This document shows, piece by piece, positions 26,901 through 35,831 of a stretch of 64,000 nucleotides of DNA; positions within the stretch are counted from its first letter, which is position 1, and every line of letters starts with the position of its first letter. Source of the DNA: Pleionea sediminis (GTDB taxonomy: Bacteria > Pseudomonadota > Gammaproteobacteria > Enterobacterales > Kangiellaceae); contig NZ_SUNB01000005.1 of assembly GCF_007570825.1 (NCBI RefSeq), positions 124,001 through 188,000 of the forward strand, read 5' to 3'. The notes under the pieces are model-generated. The model saw only the letters and a list, made by a program, of their open reading frames with translations. It ran no database searches and was not told where the DNA came from. Both the position numbers and the translations under genes were made by a program.

Positions 26901-27663
26901 AAAAAGGCTGTGGGAAACAACGCGCTATATGCGTCAACGCTTTGAAGAAGCGGGGTACGATCTGGGCACTGGCGATGGGCCGATCGTAACACCGCATTTT
27001 GGTGATAAAGATAAGCTGTTTGCCATTGTTCAAGCATTGTATAAACGGGGTATTCAAACGTCTGCGGTAACTTATCCAATTGTTGAAAATGGTCGCGGTC
27101 GGTTACGACTTATTTGTTCGGCCGCTCATACAAAAGATGACGTTGATAAAACACTTGCTGCTTTAATCGAGGCTGAGCGTGAAGTCGACGCCATGTTAGA
27201 AACAACTAAAGCTCAATTAAAACCGGTAACTAAATATCCGACTCGTGAACTGAAAGAAAAAGTAGAGCAATGGACAATCAATTTTTCTAAGTATCTTAAG
27301 CAAGTGATACGTGCAGAGCTAACAGAGAATTCGAATCGATTTATACCTGACTTAGCGATTACGATTAAAGTATCGGAGCAGTGTGAGTCTTTTACTATTG
27401 TTATTAATGACGGTAAGGTTGCATTAAGTAATCAAGAAGGAACTGATCTGCCAACGTGCACATTGCTTCTTTCTGATGAGGAAGCCGTAAATGCATTGTC
27501 TTTATCCGATGTTCAAAGCTTACTAAAGAGTATCGGTAAAGGTGCGGTCACATTAAATGGTCAAACAGAACCCTTTATCTGGTTTATTGCAAAGATGGTC
27601 GAACAAAGAAAATTAAGAATGGAAGAAAACACTCCGAGAAGCGAATTGGCTGCTGCTAGTTAG
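23986..27663 (+). CDS. Single-gene megasynthase: adenylation, carrier, alpha-oxoamine synthase, SCP2-like
   Basis: A 1225-residue assembly enzyme. Residues 10-510 are an NRPS adenylation domain with all core motifs, including [28 protein letters not shown] and the catalytic Lys503. Residues 545-625 are a carrier protein with the phosphopantetheine site GIDSLTSLE (Ser583). Residues 700-1070 are a PLP enzyme of the alpha-oxoamine synthase group: His811, Asp884/His887, and Lys918 in TTLSKALG. The last 120 residues resemble an SCP2 lipid-binding domain. There is no condensation, ketosynthase or thioesterase domain. Likely chemistry: an amino acid is loaded, then joined to a second amino acid with loss of CO2, releasing an alpha-amino ketone. 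AAGGA precedes the ATG. It follows a hybrid sensor gene. Confidence 0.9.
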   Translation: MDSLNSSKIETVCELIEKHWLQHPEKVAIVDGETDVDYERLVKRSHSIAIEIKRRGIAHGSLVGVCMNRSWELIATLLGVMRAGCAYLPLDPAYPQDRVQYMLDNSQAAASIVDTTDSAKLCEDSPQVLWLDKIKDTVNESELEFLNSSTQPSANDLAYIIYTSGSTGRPKGVAIEHHSVVTMTQAVRELFDDDDLNGVLAAASICFDTSVMEIFGTLSLGGTVILAKNALQLPHLPALDRVRTCVMVASSMQTLLATEFSVFQSQEKHIQLPTAIRCLVFGGEALKRSLVDQIHACNSEIRVFNAYGPTEDTVFSTITEIKPGTQVVTIGQSVKDSRAYILDNAMQPVTKGAEGELYLSGNKLARGYLFDEKLTKERFIEKEPSELIPETRLYKTGDLCRETNDGKIEFIGRVDQQVKIRGFRIELEEIESTLESMPGVDAAAAAAIDGGIGQKILAVFVVCHDAKVTDNSIKDYLMHRLPKYMVPQVVNFLKELPVLPNDKLDRKKLISLDVGITKNSSVNELSSNDKKSNELMQQLFGNNIEKQATLLSIIQREIASILNVHDAKELSPEETFSSLGIDSLTSLELACRLTNLIGRDLPSNIIYEYPTPNALVDYIIDRLENNFDSQNPENSHRNQSVNKATNTLASFQSNIQSSHPTFQAAKANAWSATDKSVFVQEVMTMVNSQRRNPYSKVIRTGSSSRGLVSDMYNDEEQEAIIWTTNLYLGLNRDETVIENAVSAVKEFGTGMGTSAAASGLTDLHLEFEKEFAELTGKPSACLFPTGYTANVGAVAGLLGKDDVVVIDQLCHASIVDGARLCGATIRTFQHNNAADLEAVLESEASPYRTILVVLEGVYSMGEGAAPVADILHTAKKYNALTLVDEAHSFGFYGEGGAGICAEQGVTEQADFIMTTLSKALGSLGGVVSAKQEYVDLLRSSSRAFIFQASVSPADIAAALTSLRRLKSDEGLRKRLWETTRYMRQRFEEAGYDLGTGDGPIVTPHFGDKDKLFAIVQALYKRGIQTSAVTYPIVENGRGRLRLICSAAHTKDDVDKTLAALIEAEREVDAMLETTKAQLKPVTKYPTRELKEKVEQWTINFSKYLKQVIRAELTENSNRFIPDLAITIKVSEQCESFTIVINDGKVALSNQEGTDLPTCTLLLSDEEAVNALSLSDVQSLLKSIGKGAVTLNGQTEPFIWFIAKMVEQRKLRMEENTPRSELAAAS

Positions 27664-27686
27664 TTCATTTTAATCAGAAAAAATAT

Positions 27687-27714
27687 CCTGTTCACCGGAA
27701 TTAAGGTGAACAGG
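27687..27714. terminator. Terminator between the synthase and the HExxH lipoprotein
   Basis: A perfect 10-bp stem, CCTGTTCACC at 27687-27696 with 27705-27714, has an eight-base loop. On the minus strand it is followed by ATATTTTTT, a good U run; on the plus strand by TTGTTC. It sits between convergent genes. Confidence 0.8.
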
Positions 27715-27738
27715 TTGTTCGACTGAAATAGTCTATTG

Positions 27739-28380
27739 CTATTTTGCCAATTTATCGTGGATCCAGACTGCTTGAGCGGCTTTACCTACTCGATAACTAG
27801 CCAAGTCATTTTTTAAACAATTTTTTTTGCCATGCCCCTCATCTCGATACTTTATGAGATTATTCTCGTCCAAAATTAAATGAGTTACTTCGTGAGCTGT
27901 TGTGTTGATTAGCAAGGATGAGTCGATGATTTCATCTTTGTTAGCTAAATCTATTCGCGAGGGATCGATTGCCATTCTCTTGTTTATAGCATCCGTTAAA
28001 CCAATTGCTTGCCAAGGCTTTTTGGGATAGACAGAAACTTTAACGCTGAGTGCTCTTAAGTCGGATAACAATTCTTTTCCAGATGTTTTCTCGATGGTTT
28101 CTCCATCACATGAGGATACCCAACTTTGGCTAAGAATAATTTTTTCAAATTTCTTATTATTTAAAAATATATCTTGTACATCTGAAAATGCTTCTTTTAC
28201 AGAGTTCAACCGCTTTTGAGATGTTTCGTTTGTGGTAAAGTTTTGAACTCCAAGAGTATAGGCATTTGAGTAGTTATTTACTCTATGAAAGTGATGGTTG
28301 CTTGGGTCTTTATACCCATACCAAGAACAACCTGAAATGGATAATACCATAATAACTATGATGAGTGGTTTCATCTTCAT
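27739..28380 (-). CDS. Lipoprotein with an HExxH zinc-binding motif
   Basis: Exported lipoprotein with signal ending SISGC (Cys at residue 18) and AAGGA before the ATG. The middle carries TAHEVTHLILDENN, an HExxH motif inside a helix, followed by the acidic stretch RDEGHGKKNC. That is the form of a zinc-dependent peptidase (gluzincin-like), but the rest of the sequence matches no peptidase family I know, and a third metal ligand is not certain. It is the last gene of a run on the minus strand that also contains the interrupted metallopeptidase at 29175-31019, so the two may act in the same process. It ends at a terminator. Confidence 0.6.
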   Translation of the reverse strand: MKMKPLIIVIMVLSISGCSWYGYKDPSNHHFHRVNNYSNAYTLGVQNFTTNETSQKRLNSVKEAFSDVQDIFLNNKKFEKIILSQSWVSSCDGETIEKTSGKELLSDLRALSVKVSVYPKKPWQAIGLTDAINKRMAIDPSRIDLANKDEIIDSSLLINTTAHEVTHLILDENNLIKYRDEGHGKKNCLKNDLASYRVGKAAQAVWIHDKLAK

Positions 28381-28521
28381 AAATAGCTTCCTTGTAACGG
28401 TTATTTCTAATCAAATATATGAGTTAGCTTAGTAAAATTCTACTTGCGTACAATATTTCAATGTGTTTTCTTGAAAGTGCTTTGTAACTAGATCAACTAA
28501 TATATTAATTTTTAATCCCCG

Positions 28522-29106
28522 TCATTTATGCCCCCATGGCGCATTGGGAGTTTCTATTGTATTGGTTAAATCAAAATCAACGCGAAACTCACGACCTTCA
28601 CGAATCAAGCGATAACTAAAGGTATTGGGATAGAGAAATATTTGCCAAATATTCGTGTTGGATTGTGGAATTCCTTGCTCAGTAAACATTTCTTGTGTTG
28701 GTGCATCGGCAGGAAATGATTGCGCATTAGGCCAACCCGCATCAAGTGTGTGGCCACCGTACATTGTGAGCTTATCGATACTGCCGTCTTTGTGGCGATG
28801 GTCGTGCTTTAATGATAAACCCGAACCAGTTTTTGTAATGACCCACGTTCTTGAAGAATCGTCACCAACATGAAATGGAATTTTAACCTGCGACTTATTG
28901 CACTCTCTAATGTGCATGACTAACTTCATATCCGAAAAGTCTTTACTATTTGCTGTATCAACCGTAACTTTTCCAGAGAAGGCTTTTCCACACAAAGTCG
29001 TTAACTGATTAAAAAAATCATCCTGTGCTTGAGTTGAGAGTATTAACGGATCGTTGCCGAATGCGTTAAACGTCAGTAGTAAAGTGATGTAGCGGAAAAC
29101 TCTCAT
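28522..29106 (-). CDS. Conserved secreted protein of unknown function
   Basis: Exported protein of 194 residues. I use the ATG at 29106 because AGGA lies seven bases upstream and the protein then opens with a signal peptide (MRVFRYITLLLTFNAFG). The mature part has the regular phrases LTTLCGKAFSGKV, LVMHIREC, IPFHVGDDSSRTWVITKT, LKHDHRHKDGS and FRVDFDLT. I recall this pattern from uncharacterised secreted proteins of marine and soil proteobacteria; the His- and Asp-rich centre (HDHRHKD) could bind a metal. It sits between the two metallopeptidase-like genes on the minus strand, perhaps in the same transcript. Confidence 0.65.
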   Translation of the reverse strand: MRVFRYITLLLTFNAFGNDPLILSTQAQDDFFNQLTTLCGKAFSGKVTVDTANSKDFSDMKLVMHIRECNKSQVKIPFHVGDDSSRTWVITKTGSGLSLKHDHRHKDGSIDKLTMYGGHTLDAGWPNAQSFPADAPTQEMFTEQGIPQSNTNIWQIFLYPNTFSYRLIREGREFRVDFDLTNTIETPNAPWGHK

Positions 29107-29174
29107 TCTAGATCCTGTTCTTGTATTAATGTGCAATAGTAATATTTTCTTTAATATTGATCGTTCTGTATTGT

Positions 29175-31019
29175 TTAATGTGGTCGTAACACAGCATTTT
29201 TTCCTGGACGTCGTTTCTTTTCATCGGCGGGAATAAGAGTGAATCCAGAGTCTTCACATGACACAATCCAATCGCCGCCGCCGCCAACATAAGAAGAGTT
29301 TTTGTTAGTACTGGATATTTCCTTGGGACCATCTGAATTCGGTCCTTCAACTGTCCCCAAAAAGTTAATGTTCTTAATATCAATTTTTAATACCTCATCT
29401 TCGAATTCCCATTTTCCAGTATGAGTAAACACTCGATATGTCACTTTTGTTTTATCATTTTGTATTGTGTGCGGATCGTCGATTTGAAATTTTCCATCGG
29501 CAGCGAAGGTGACGGTTGGTCCCGATCCTATATAACTGACACGACCACCATCCATTTCAAAAAGTTGCTTGGTGGCATCTCTGAAACGGAATCGATCTTT
29601 GGTATCGGCGGACTCAATCATTTGTTTCGCTTTATTTAAGTTTTCAAGTTGGTCGGGCGGTATCATTCCTTTAAATTGATCCATCGCCTCTAATGCTCCT
29701 TTAAAAGAGTCTTCCGCATCGGAATCGGCCGTAGCGACTTCTTTCCAACGTCCAACGTGGCACCCACAAGCAATATTACTGTTCGTGAGAGAAAGCTTTA
29801 CATCAAGATTGTTACCGCTGGGCATAATCGCAACAAGGTACATAGGTGAAGTTGGCGAATTAATTTCAGTATTACTTGTTATTCTGATCCATTCACCCGA
29901 TGAATTGAGATAGGCGACCTGTGCACCGTGAGGCTCTATTTTAATTGGCGATTCGCCATCAAGAGGAAAACGTAACTCTCTCAGTTGAACGGACAATGGC
30001 GGTCCTTGAATACTCGCTCCACAGGAGTCAGACAAATCCAAGGGTTCAACTGCGGCCTGATGAGGCAAAGGACGTCCGTCGGGCATAGTAATTATTTCCG
30101 CAGCTTGCGCAATTGCCCAATCTAGCCAACGCTCAGGTGGCAGTATCTGGGCAGCGCGACTTGGACGTTTTAAGTATTGACGTCCTCCCATGCCTAAAGA
30201 AATCCCCCAACTTGTATCAAACATTTGTTCGCCCCAAAAAAAGAATGGCTGTGCGTCGTAGCTGTGTTGAGTCAAAGAGCATTCTTTTTGCCGGTTAAAA
30301 AACTGTTCTATCTTATGGTCGCGTTCGGTAGTGCCTGTCACGACTTTGTGTGCTGCCCATTCGGCAGAACCTTCGACCCACCAAAGTTGATTCATGGATT
30401 GTACGTACGCATCATTTTGCATGGTATGCATCTATTCATGGGCCAAGACAAAGCGGTTGATACGTTCTCCCTCAATCATGTGCGGACGAACAACGACTAT
30501 ACATAATCCTTTGGGTAATCGAACGGCTAAATCACCATCTTCAGCGCCGAAATTAGAAATATCATGTTTTTCATCTTTTGCTGCGCAACTGGTAAATGCT
30601 AGAGTTTCACCAAGTAGATCCAGATCACTTTCAATTAATAAAACGGCACGGTCAGGCGGTGTCTCGAAATGGCCTTGCAGGTTTTCAATGCGAGGTTTCA
30701 TGATTCGCAAGCGCTCAAGCAGGCGATCGGGAGTGAATCGATCGTCGCGTTTTCTAATACGGAATATCTTTTGCTCTCCAATTTGAAAACCAACCTCCTG
30801 GAGACGCCCCATATTGGCGATTTCTTGCATGTGAGCATCCCAAGCCCCGGGAGGAGTGGGGTCGCTGGATGAAATCGTACAAACTGCGTAAGCAGAGGGA
30901 ACAATAAATACGATTCCAAGCAGTTGGAATAGGCATTTAAAGCAGTTATTCCAGCTTTTTTGCTGAAAAATTTGCATTATAACTATTACTGCAGACATGA
31001 CATTTTTCTTTCTATCCAT
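29175..31019 (-). pseudogene. Gluzincin-type metallopeptidase gene with an in-frame amber stop in HExxH
   Basis: One reading frame runs through this whole interval but is cut by a single TAG at 30432-30434. The first part (195 residues) has a signal peptide ending PSAYA and stops at VLAHE. The second part resumes at once with MHTMQNDAYVQ and, 17 residues after the His, WWVEGSAEWAA. Joined, this is HE-x-MH-x17-E, the zinc site of gluzincin peptidases, so the stop replaces the first x. The 3' part is otherwise intact for 418 codons, ending in a Gly-rich beta domain. One base change would restore a Leu (TTG) or Tyr (TAT/TAC). The stop touches the next ATG (TAGATG), so restart is conceivable. Causes: recent mutation, sequence error or readthrough. 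Confidence 0.75.
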
Positions 31020-31255
31020 CGAATAACCAGCCTTTTATTTGTTTTCTGTGTCTGACTTTCTGTGAGTATATTATTTTCTGGATGACTAAGCGAATTAGTA
31101 AGGACCGGAGTGAAAAGTTGCATTTATTCAGAGAGATCTTCTCTCAAAGAGAGAAATTGACTGACTCGACGTGAATTGTACCGGTTGTATTGATACCGAT
31201 TAACTTAGTAAACTTCTCTCGTTTGATGCACTACAAAATTATTTAAGGACAAAAA

Positions 31256-31597
31256 ATGGAAAGTTTAATGATGACTTTGCCGAGAGGATTTGCCGATTTC
31301 TACTCAATGTTTGCCATTGGCATTTTAGGGTTTTGGGTTTTAGTTCATATTATATTTGCCATTGCAGTATATATTGATGCTAGCCAAAAGAAGACACAAT
31401 TAGTTGGCCCTTTATTATGGGCGCTAGTAACATTACTTGGCGGTGTACTTTTTGTTGGTATTTATTGGTTCGTGAATCGTTTTTCAATAAAAGTAGACGC
31501 CAATGAACTAAAAGAGCTTATTGAACAAACCAATCGTGCGAAAGCCAGTCAAAAGGTTGATGAGAAACTGAATAGTTTTAAAAATAGATTTAAATAA
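31256..31597 (+). CDS. Small two-helix membrane protein
   Basis: A 113-residue inner-membrane protein with two helices (about residues 18-38 and 50-70) and a charged C-terminal tail (KELIEQTNRAKASQKVDEKL) likely to form a coiled coil. AAGGA stands eight bases before the ATG. The middle resembles the small phospholipase-D-nuclease N-terminal-like segment family (VGPLLWALVTLLGGVLFVGIYWFVN) only in outline. No function is known. It is divergent from the interrupted peptidase gene and ends before a stable hairpin at 31664-31693. Confidence 0.6.
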   Translation: MESLMMTLPRGFADFYSMFAIGILGFWVLVHIIFAIAVYIDASQKKTQLVGPLLWALVTLLGGVLFVGIYWFVNRFSIKVDANELKELIEQTNRAKASQKVDEKLNSFKNRFK

Positions 31598-31663
31598 TTA
31601 ACTTTTTCGGTGTATCTATTTTTCAACTTATAAATTCCACCGATAGAAAATCAGTTTCAAGTG

Positions 31664-31693
31664 TAACAGGCGTTAAATGATAAACGCCTGTTA
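31664..31693 (+). terminator. Stable hairpin, likely transcript end
   Basis: TAACAGGCGTT at 31664-31674 pairs perfectly with 31683-31693 around an eight-base loop. It lies 67 bp after the small membrane protein gene and 107 bp beyond the stop of the convergent gene at 31800. No strong T run follows, so it may be a weak terminator. Confidence 0.5.
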
Positions 31694-31799
31694 TCTAAAA
31701 GAGCTAGATGGAAAATGGCAAGAGCGTTTGGATTAATTACTAGTTTTAGGAGCCTACTAACAAGTTATTCAAAGCTCTATTGTTTCATAGGGTTTTACG

Positions 31800-32291
31800 T
31801 CAGTTAGGAGGAGCAATGTAGCCTTTTTTAATGATATTAAGCAGTTTCGTTAATCGGTTAAACTGTTTGGCTTCGACCTTGATATTATAATCGTCATTGA
31901 TATACAAAGTGACAGATTTTTTTGCCCTAGATAGTCTCTCTATTTGATTTTCGTTTAAGGTGAAGCGAAAAACATTGCTATTTAGTACAAATGATTTTTG
32001 ATCATCTATAGTTACTTGCATGTTGTCGTTGAAATTTTCAGTATGCTCCATGTACAAAATCCATGTGTTTTTATTAATATTCGAGTACAAGATAGATGCG
32101 CTATTTAACATGGGATGATCGATCGGTAGAGAGATGCTCAAAGAACAATCCATAAGTCGTTTTCTGGGATCGTCATATAGACATTGAATGTTTCTACTTT
32201 CGTTATTCCAAATTCTCTTTGGGTACTCTTTACTGAATAAGTATGTTGGAAAAATAAATATAAATAAAATAGCGAAGTTAAGAACTTTCAT
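31800..32291 (-). CDS. Small secreted protein of unknown function
   Basis: Exported protein of 163 residues with a signal peptide (MKVLNFAILFIFIFPTYLFS, cleavage before KEYPKR). The mature part begins with a two-Cys loop (IQCLYDDPRKRLMDCSL) and continues as alternating beta strands (NTWILYMEHTENF, MQVTIDDQKSFVLNSNVFRF), compatible with a small beta sandwich. No family is recognised. It lies 44 bp downstream of the Rieske gene in the same direction and could be the tail of that operon, but no ribosome binding site or function ties them. Confidence 0.55.
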   Translation of the reverse strand: MKVLNFAILFIFIFPTYLFSKEYPKRIWNNESRNIQCLYDDPRKRLMDCSLSISLPIDHPMLNSASILYSNINKNTWILYMEHTENFNDNMQVTIDDQKSFVLNSNVFRFTLNENQIERLSRAKKSVTLYINDDYNIKVEAKQFNRLTKLLNIIKKGYIAPPN

Positions 32292-32335
32292 GAATACTTT
32301 TTTACCCTATCGTTTATTAAAAAATAGCATTTAAG

Positions 32336-33424
32336 TTAAGAGTGCTTAGAGCATGAGCGATACGCTTTTCGCAATAGTTCTTGATAGTGCCAAACGCCTT
32401 GTTCGCGTTTTACACAAAGTCTACCTTGGTGGTACACACCAGACTCTAGACCTTTTTGTACCTGCTCACATATAGTGATGTCTTCATCTTGAACTTCATC
32501 ACTGAACGATAGATCTTCGGCAATCATCTTTTGGGTTACTTCAGAATCAGGATTCGTGTAATAGTAATCGAAAATCACTTTACATTGATTGGCAGACGTA
32601 GGAAGAATAATATTCACTTGGCACCGGCCTGGTAAGATATTGAACATCAAGTTCGGATAAACACAAAAATAGTGTGCAGAACCTTCCCCATAGAAACTGG
32701 CTTGATTTTCTAATGGGCTGTGTTGATACGAATACCAATCAAAAAGTTCAGTCGTATAACTTTTATAATCGAGCATCTTGTTTAGCCCAGGATGAACGTG
32801 GGGCAGGTGATATCCCTCAAGATAGTTATCCATATAGGTTTTCCAGTTACAAGCAATGTTATATTCATCGCGATGATGAAACACCATCTTATTTAAATCA
32901 ATGGGCTTGATTATGTTTTCAATTCCTCCAAGATATTCCTTCAATGGCTTGGGGGATAAGTTTAGATTAACAAAAATATAGCCTTGCCAAAGATCAATGT
33001 TTACTTTGTCGAGGTGAATGTCGCAAGTATTGAAGTTGGGCGTGTCGGCCATTTCGGGAGCCGTGCGAAGTTGTCCATCAAGTTTATAAGTCCAACCGTG
33101 ATATTTACAACTGAATAATTTTATATTGCCTTGTTGTAAAACTAATGGGCCAGCTCGGTGTTTGCACACATTATAAAATGCTTTCAGTTCACTTTGATGA
33201 TCTTTTACAACAACGATAGGGCGGTTGGCTATGGTGACTAACAACGTATCACCATTTTCAGGAACTTGAGAAATGTGCCCAACACACTGCCAACTATTAG
33301 CAAAAATAGCTTGTTGATCCAGTTGATAGGCTTGGTCTGTACAATAGAGCTCTGCCGGTAAAGTAATGGCATCGTCCAGAGTGGTTTCTTTAAAATACTT
33401 TTGCAATTGATTTAAGTCTTGCAT
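32336..33424 (-). CDS. Rieske-type ring-hydroxylating/N-demethylating oxygenase, large subunit
   Basis: Rieske non-heme iron oxygenase of the group that includes choline monooxygenase, glycine-betaine demethylase GbcA and carnitine monooxygenase CntA. The [2Fe-2S] ligands are C87-K-H89 and C106-x2-H109 (NVCKHRAGP, CKYHGW). The mononuclear iron site is in MDNYLEGYHLPHVHPG, with His206 and His211 and the bridging Asp199. The end contains EDITICEQVQKGLESGVYHQGRL, typical of the GbcA-like group. Numbering uses the ATG at 33424. Length is normal. No reductase gene is nearby, so the electron donor is elsewhere. It is the third gene of an operon after a permease and a guanidine hydrolase. Substrate is inferred to be a methylated amine or guanidino compound. 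Confidence 0.88.
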   Translation of the reverse strand: MQDLNQLQKYFKETTLDDAITLPAELYCTDQAYQLDQQAIFANSWQCVGHISQVPENGDTLLVTIANRPIVVVKDHQSELKAFYNVCKHRAGPLVLQQGNIKLFSCKYHGWTYKLDGQLRTAPEMADTPNFNTCDIHLDKVNIDLWQGYIFVNLNLSPKPLKEYLGGIENIIKPIDLNKMVFHHRDEYNIACNWKTYMDNYLEGYHLPHVHPGLNKMLDYKSYTTELFDWYSYQHSPLENQASFYGEGSAHYFCVYPNLMFNILPGRCQVNIILPTSANQCKVIFDYYYTNPDSEVTQKMIAEDLSFSDEVQDEDITICEQVQKGLESGVYHQGRLCVKREQGVWHYQELLRKAYRSCSKHS

Positions 33425-33475
33425 TTTTTTATCCAAAAAAGCATAAATACTGAAGTGTACCTTTATTAAATACTA

Positions 33476-34354
33476 TTAACTTTTCTCTCGCTCTAATGGG
33501 CGCGTCAGGCACGTTGGACCGCCGCAGCCTTTTTCACAAATGTCTTTACCACTGAAAGTATGAACTTCGGCTCCCGCATCAAGTAATCGTTGGCGAGTGA
33601 TTGGGTTACCCTCAACCGCAACACAAACACCGGGAGCTACCGCTAAAACATTGCAGCCTTGACTGTCGTATTCTTCTTCGGGTACTTCAACCAGTCGATA
33701 ACCTGAGTCGAGTAAATAATTTCGAAAAGGTACAGGCATGAGAGGCGAGTAAACCACGGCCAAATCATCAGCGATAGGACTGATGATTGACATCAAGTGA
33801 AACACATCGCTTGGACCGCGAAAATGTGGTAATGGAACTTCGATAAAATCATTGACCGAAGATGAGACCATTTCTCTGAGCTGTGAAATACCTGCAGGGT
33901 TCGTTCGATAGCCGTTGGCAACGGCGATGACATTATTATTAAGCCAGGTGACGTCACCACCTTCAACTGAGCCTGGTGCTGTAATTTCGCCAAGAACGGT
34001 TAAGTTTTGTTGTTGATAAAAACGTTTATGATGTTGCGGTTCCGATTGCCGGTTGTCTTTGCCCATCGTGCACAAAATCATTCCTTTGTCCGTCGCCAAA
34101 GCATTATCTCTCGGATACAAACTATCGAGGGTCGTATCTTCTGATGAGGGTAGAAAAGTCAGTTCAATACCAAATTTACTTAAAAGTTCGCAAAATAAAT
34201 CGTATTCTCGAATGGCATTGTCTCGGTCGGGCTTGCCAAGAAAGTTTAATGCCTGCCACTCTTTCTCAATTTGTTGCTTGTCACGAAAAGCATCTTTGGC
34301 GTGTTTTAACAATATCCGCTTTATCTTTCCAGAATCAGTTTGCATTGTGGTCAT
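33476..34354 (-). CDS. DDAH/arginine-deiminase superfamily hydrolase
   Basis: Guanidine-modifying enzyme of the pentein fold, most like dimethylarginine dimethylaminohydrolase or the arginine dihydrolase/deiminase group. Catalytic residues by position: Asp83 (PRDNAL), Glu131 (EGGDV), His186 (VFHLMS) and the nucleophile Cys282 (GGPTCLTRPL). Such enzymes attack the guanidinium carbon, giving citrulline or ornithine plus ammonia or a methylamine. The ATG at 34354 overlaps the end of the permease gene by 20 bp (an in-frame ATG at 34378 overlaps more), so translation is coupled. It is followed after 51 bp by the Rieske gene. Substrate could be dimethylarginine, arginine or a relative; the sequence does not decide. 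Confidence 0.85.
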   Translation of the reverse strand: MTTMQTDSGKIKRILLKHAKDAFRDKQQIEKEWQALNFLGKPDRDNAIREYDLFCELLSKFGIELTFLPSSEDTTLDSLYPRDNALATDKGMILCTMGKDNRQSEPQHHKRFYQQQNLTVLGEITAPGSVEGGDVTWLNNNVIAVANGYRTNPAGISQLREMVSSSVNDFIEVPLPHFRGPSDVFHLMSIISPIADDLAVVYSPLMPVPFRNYLLDSGYRLVEVPEEEYDSQGCNVLAVAPGVCVAVEGNPITRQRLLDAGAEVHTFSGKDICEKGCGGPTCLTRPLEREKS

Positions 34355-35711
34355 CGATAATCTCACTTGAAGGATCATTTTTCATTTTAAGTGCAGTATA
34401 AACAGGTATACCTGTCATCATTAATAAGAAGCCCCAGTACACTGCTTCTTGTCCGGCTCCGGCGAGTGCCCAGAGTGAAAATAAAAACGCGACTATAATT
34501 GCGAAAATTGAGAAGGATTTCAATCGTTCTTTTCGGTTCGATTGAAATCGAAATGCAGCAGCAGAGCAAAATAAGTAAGGAACGATGATTGATGTTGTTG
34601 ATAATAAGATCGCAAAGTTAAATACATTGATTAATGTTTTGCTCGTCGTGGTTAAAATAAGAAGCGAAGTTAAGCAAGCCGAAATAAGAATACCTAGGCT
34701 TGGCGACTGCTTTTTGTTTTGCCGGGCAAACCATTTTGGAAAGAGATTATCTCGAGCTGCAGCCATGGGCATCTGACCACCCATTAAAATTAATCCGTTG
34801 AGTGCTCCGAGTGTACTAATCAGAGCAATAAAGGTCATAGTTATACCAGCCCAGGAGCCCCAAAGCCGAGTGGCTGCATCAGCAAATGGGCCATCTGATG
34901 TTGCGAGTTCTGAAGGTGGGATGACTCCCATAACGACAATGACGCCTAACGCATAAATTAAAGCGACAACGAAGACGCCAATGAGTGTTGCTCGAGGGAT
35001 TGTTTTATGCGGTTCTTTAATGCTATCAGCAGGAATACTCGCAGACTCGACTCCGAGGAAAGCCCATAACCAAAGGGCTGCTGCGGCCATAATACTGGCG
35101 CTTAGGTTATTGGTGCTTTGAGCAAGAGGATCTGAGTTGGATAGCGGTAAATTAACTGTATCAAAAACAAAGTGCGAGGGTTCGATAAACCAGAGGCCTG
35201 TTAATGCAAATAAAATAAGCGGAATCGCTTTTAGTAAGGTCGTAATGAGTTGCGTTATACCGGCTTCTTTGACGCCCGAAATATTGATAATGGTAAACAG
35301 CCAGACAAAACTCAGTCCAAGACCTGTCGCGAGCAAAGTGGATTCACCAAGTGCCGGTATTAAAAGTTTGCAATAAGAGACGGCGGCCATTGCAATCGCT
35401 GCATTACCTGTCCAAATTGAAATCCAATAACCCCAGGCGACGAGAAATGCCGGAAACTCACCAATGCCAACTCTCGTATAATGGTAGGGACCACCAAGTC
35501 CCGGATGCCAATGGCTTAGTTTGGCAAATACCCAGGCCAAACAGATGGCGCCGAGTGCGGCAAGTAGCCATCCCAACAGGCTGACACCACCGTATTTAGC
35601 AAGAGAAGTCGGTAGAAGAAAGATGCCTGACCCAATCATTGTGCCAATCACGAGCGAACTTGTAATCGCCAGGCCAAATGAGCGAGGTGATTTATTATTA
35701 TTTGAGTTCAT
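34335..35711 (-). CDS. APC-family amino acid permease
   Basis: Inner-membrane transporter of the amino acid-polyamine-organocation superfamily with about twelve hydrophobic segments in 458 residues. The first helix has the substrate-site signature VIGTMIGSGIFLLP, and helix 6 contains WLWAFLGVESASIPAD. This is the arrangement of AdiC/PotE-like arginine-agmatine and basic amino acid carriers. GGAG lies five bases before the ATG. The gene is first in a three-gene operon with overlap to the guanidine hydrolase gene, so it probably brings in that enzyme's substrate (a guanidino amino acid) or exchanges it with a product. Confidence 0.9.
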   Translation of the reverse strand: MNSNNNKSPRSFGLAITSSLVIGTMIGSGIFLLPTSLAKYGGVSLLGWLLAALGAICLAWVFAKLSHWHPGLGGPYHYTRVGIGEFPAFLVAWGYWISIWTGNAAIAMAAVSYCKLLIPALGESTLLATGLGLSFVWLFTIINISGVKEAGITQLITTLLKAIPLILFALTGLWFIEPSHFVFDTVNLPLSNSDPLAQSTNNLSASIMAAAALWLWAFLGVESASIPADSIKEPHKTIPRATLIGVFVVALIYALGVIVVMGVIPPSELATSDGPFADAATRLWGSWAGITMTFIALISTLGALNGLILMGGQMPMAAARDNLFPKWFARQNKKQSPSLGILISACLTSLLILTTTSKTLINVFNFAILLSTTSIIVPYLFCSAAAFRFQSNRKERLKSFSIFAIIVAFLFSLWALAGAGQEAVYWGFLLMMTGIPVYTALKMKNDPSSEIIDDHNAN

Positions 35712-35831
35712 AACGTCTCCTTCTGCTCAGTTTGCGTTTTGCTAACGAACAAATCAAGCGCTGTGTTATTATTCTATCGGCTATGAGCTTGATATTTTCA
35801 ACATTTAGTTTTGGAGTTAATAAATTTAGAT

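Noticed and set aside
23986..27663. Autoinducer synthase CqsA-type identity for the PLP part
   Set aside because: CqsA is a free-standing enzyme using acyl-CoA; here the PLP domain is fused behind a carrier domain loaded by an adenylation domain.
30432..30434. Pyrrolysine or programmed readthrough at the TAG
   Set aside because: No pyl genes or recoding structure are visible; mutation or sequence error is simpler. Kept as an open question only.
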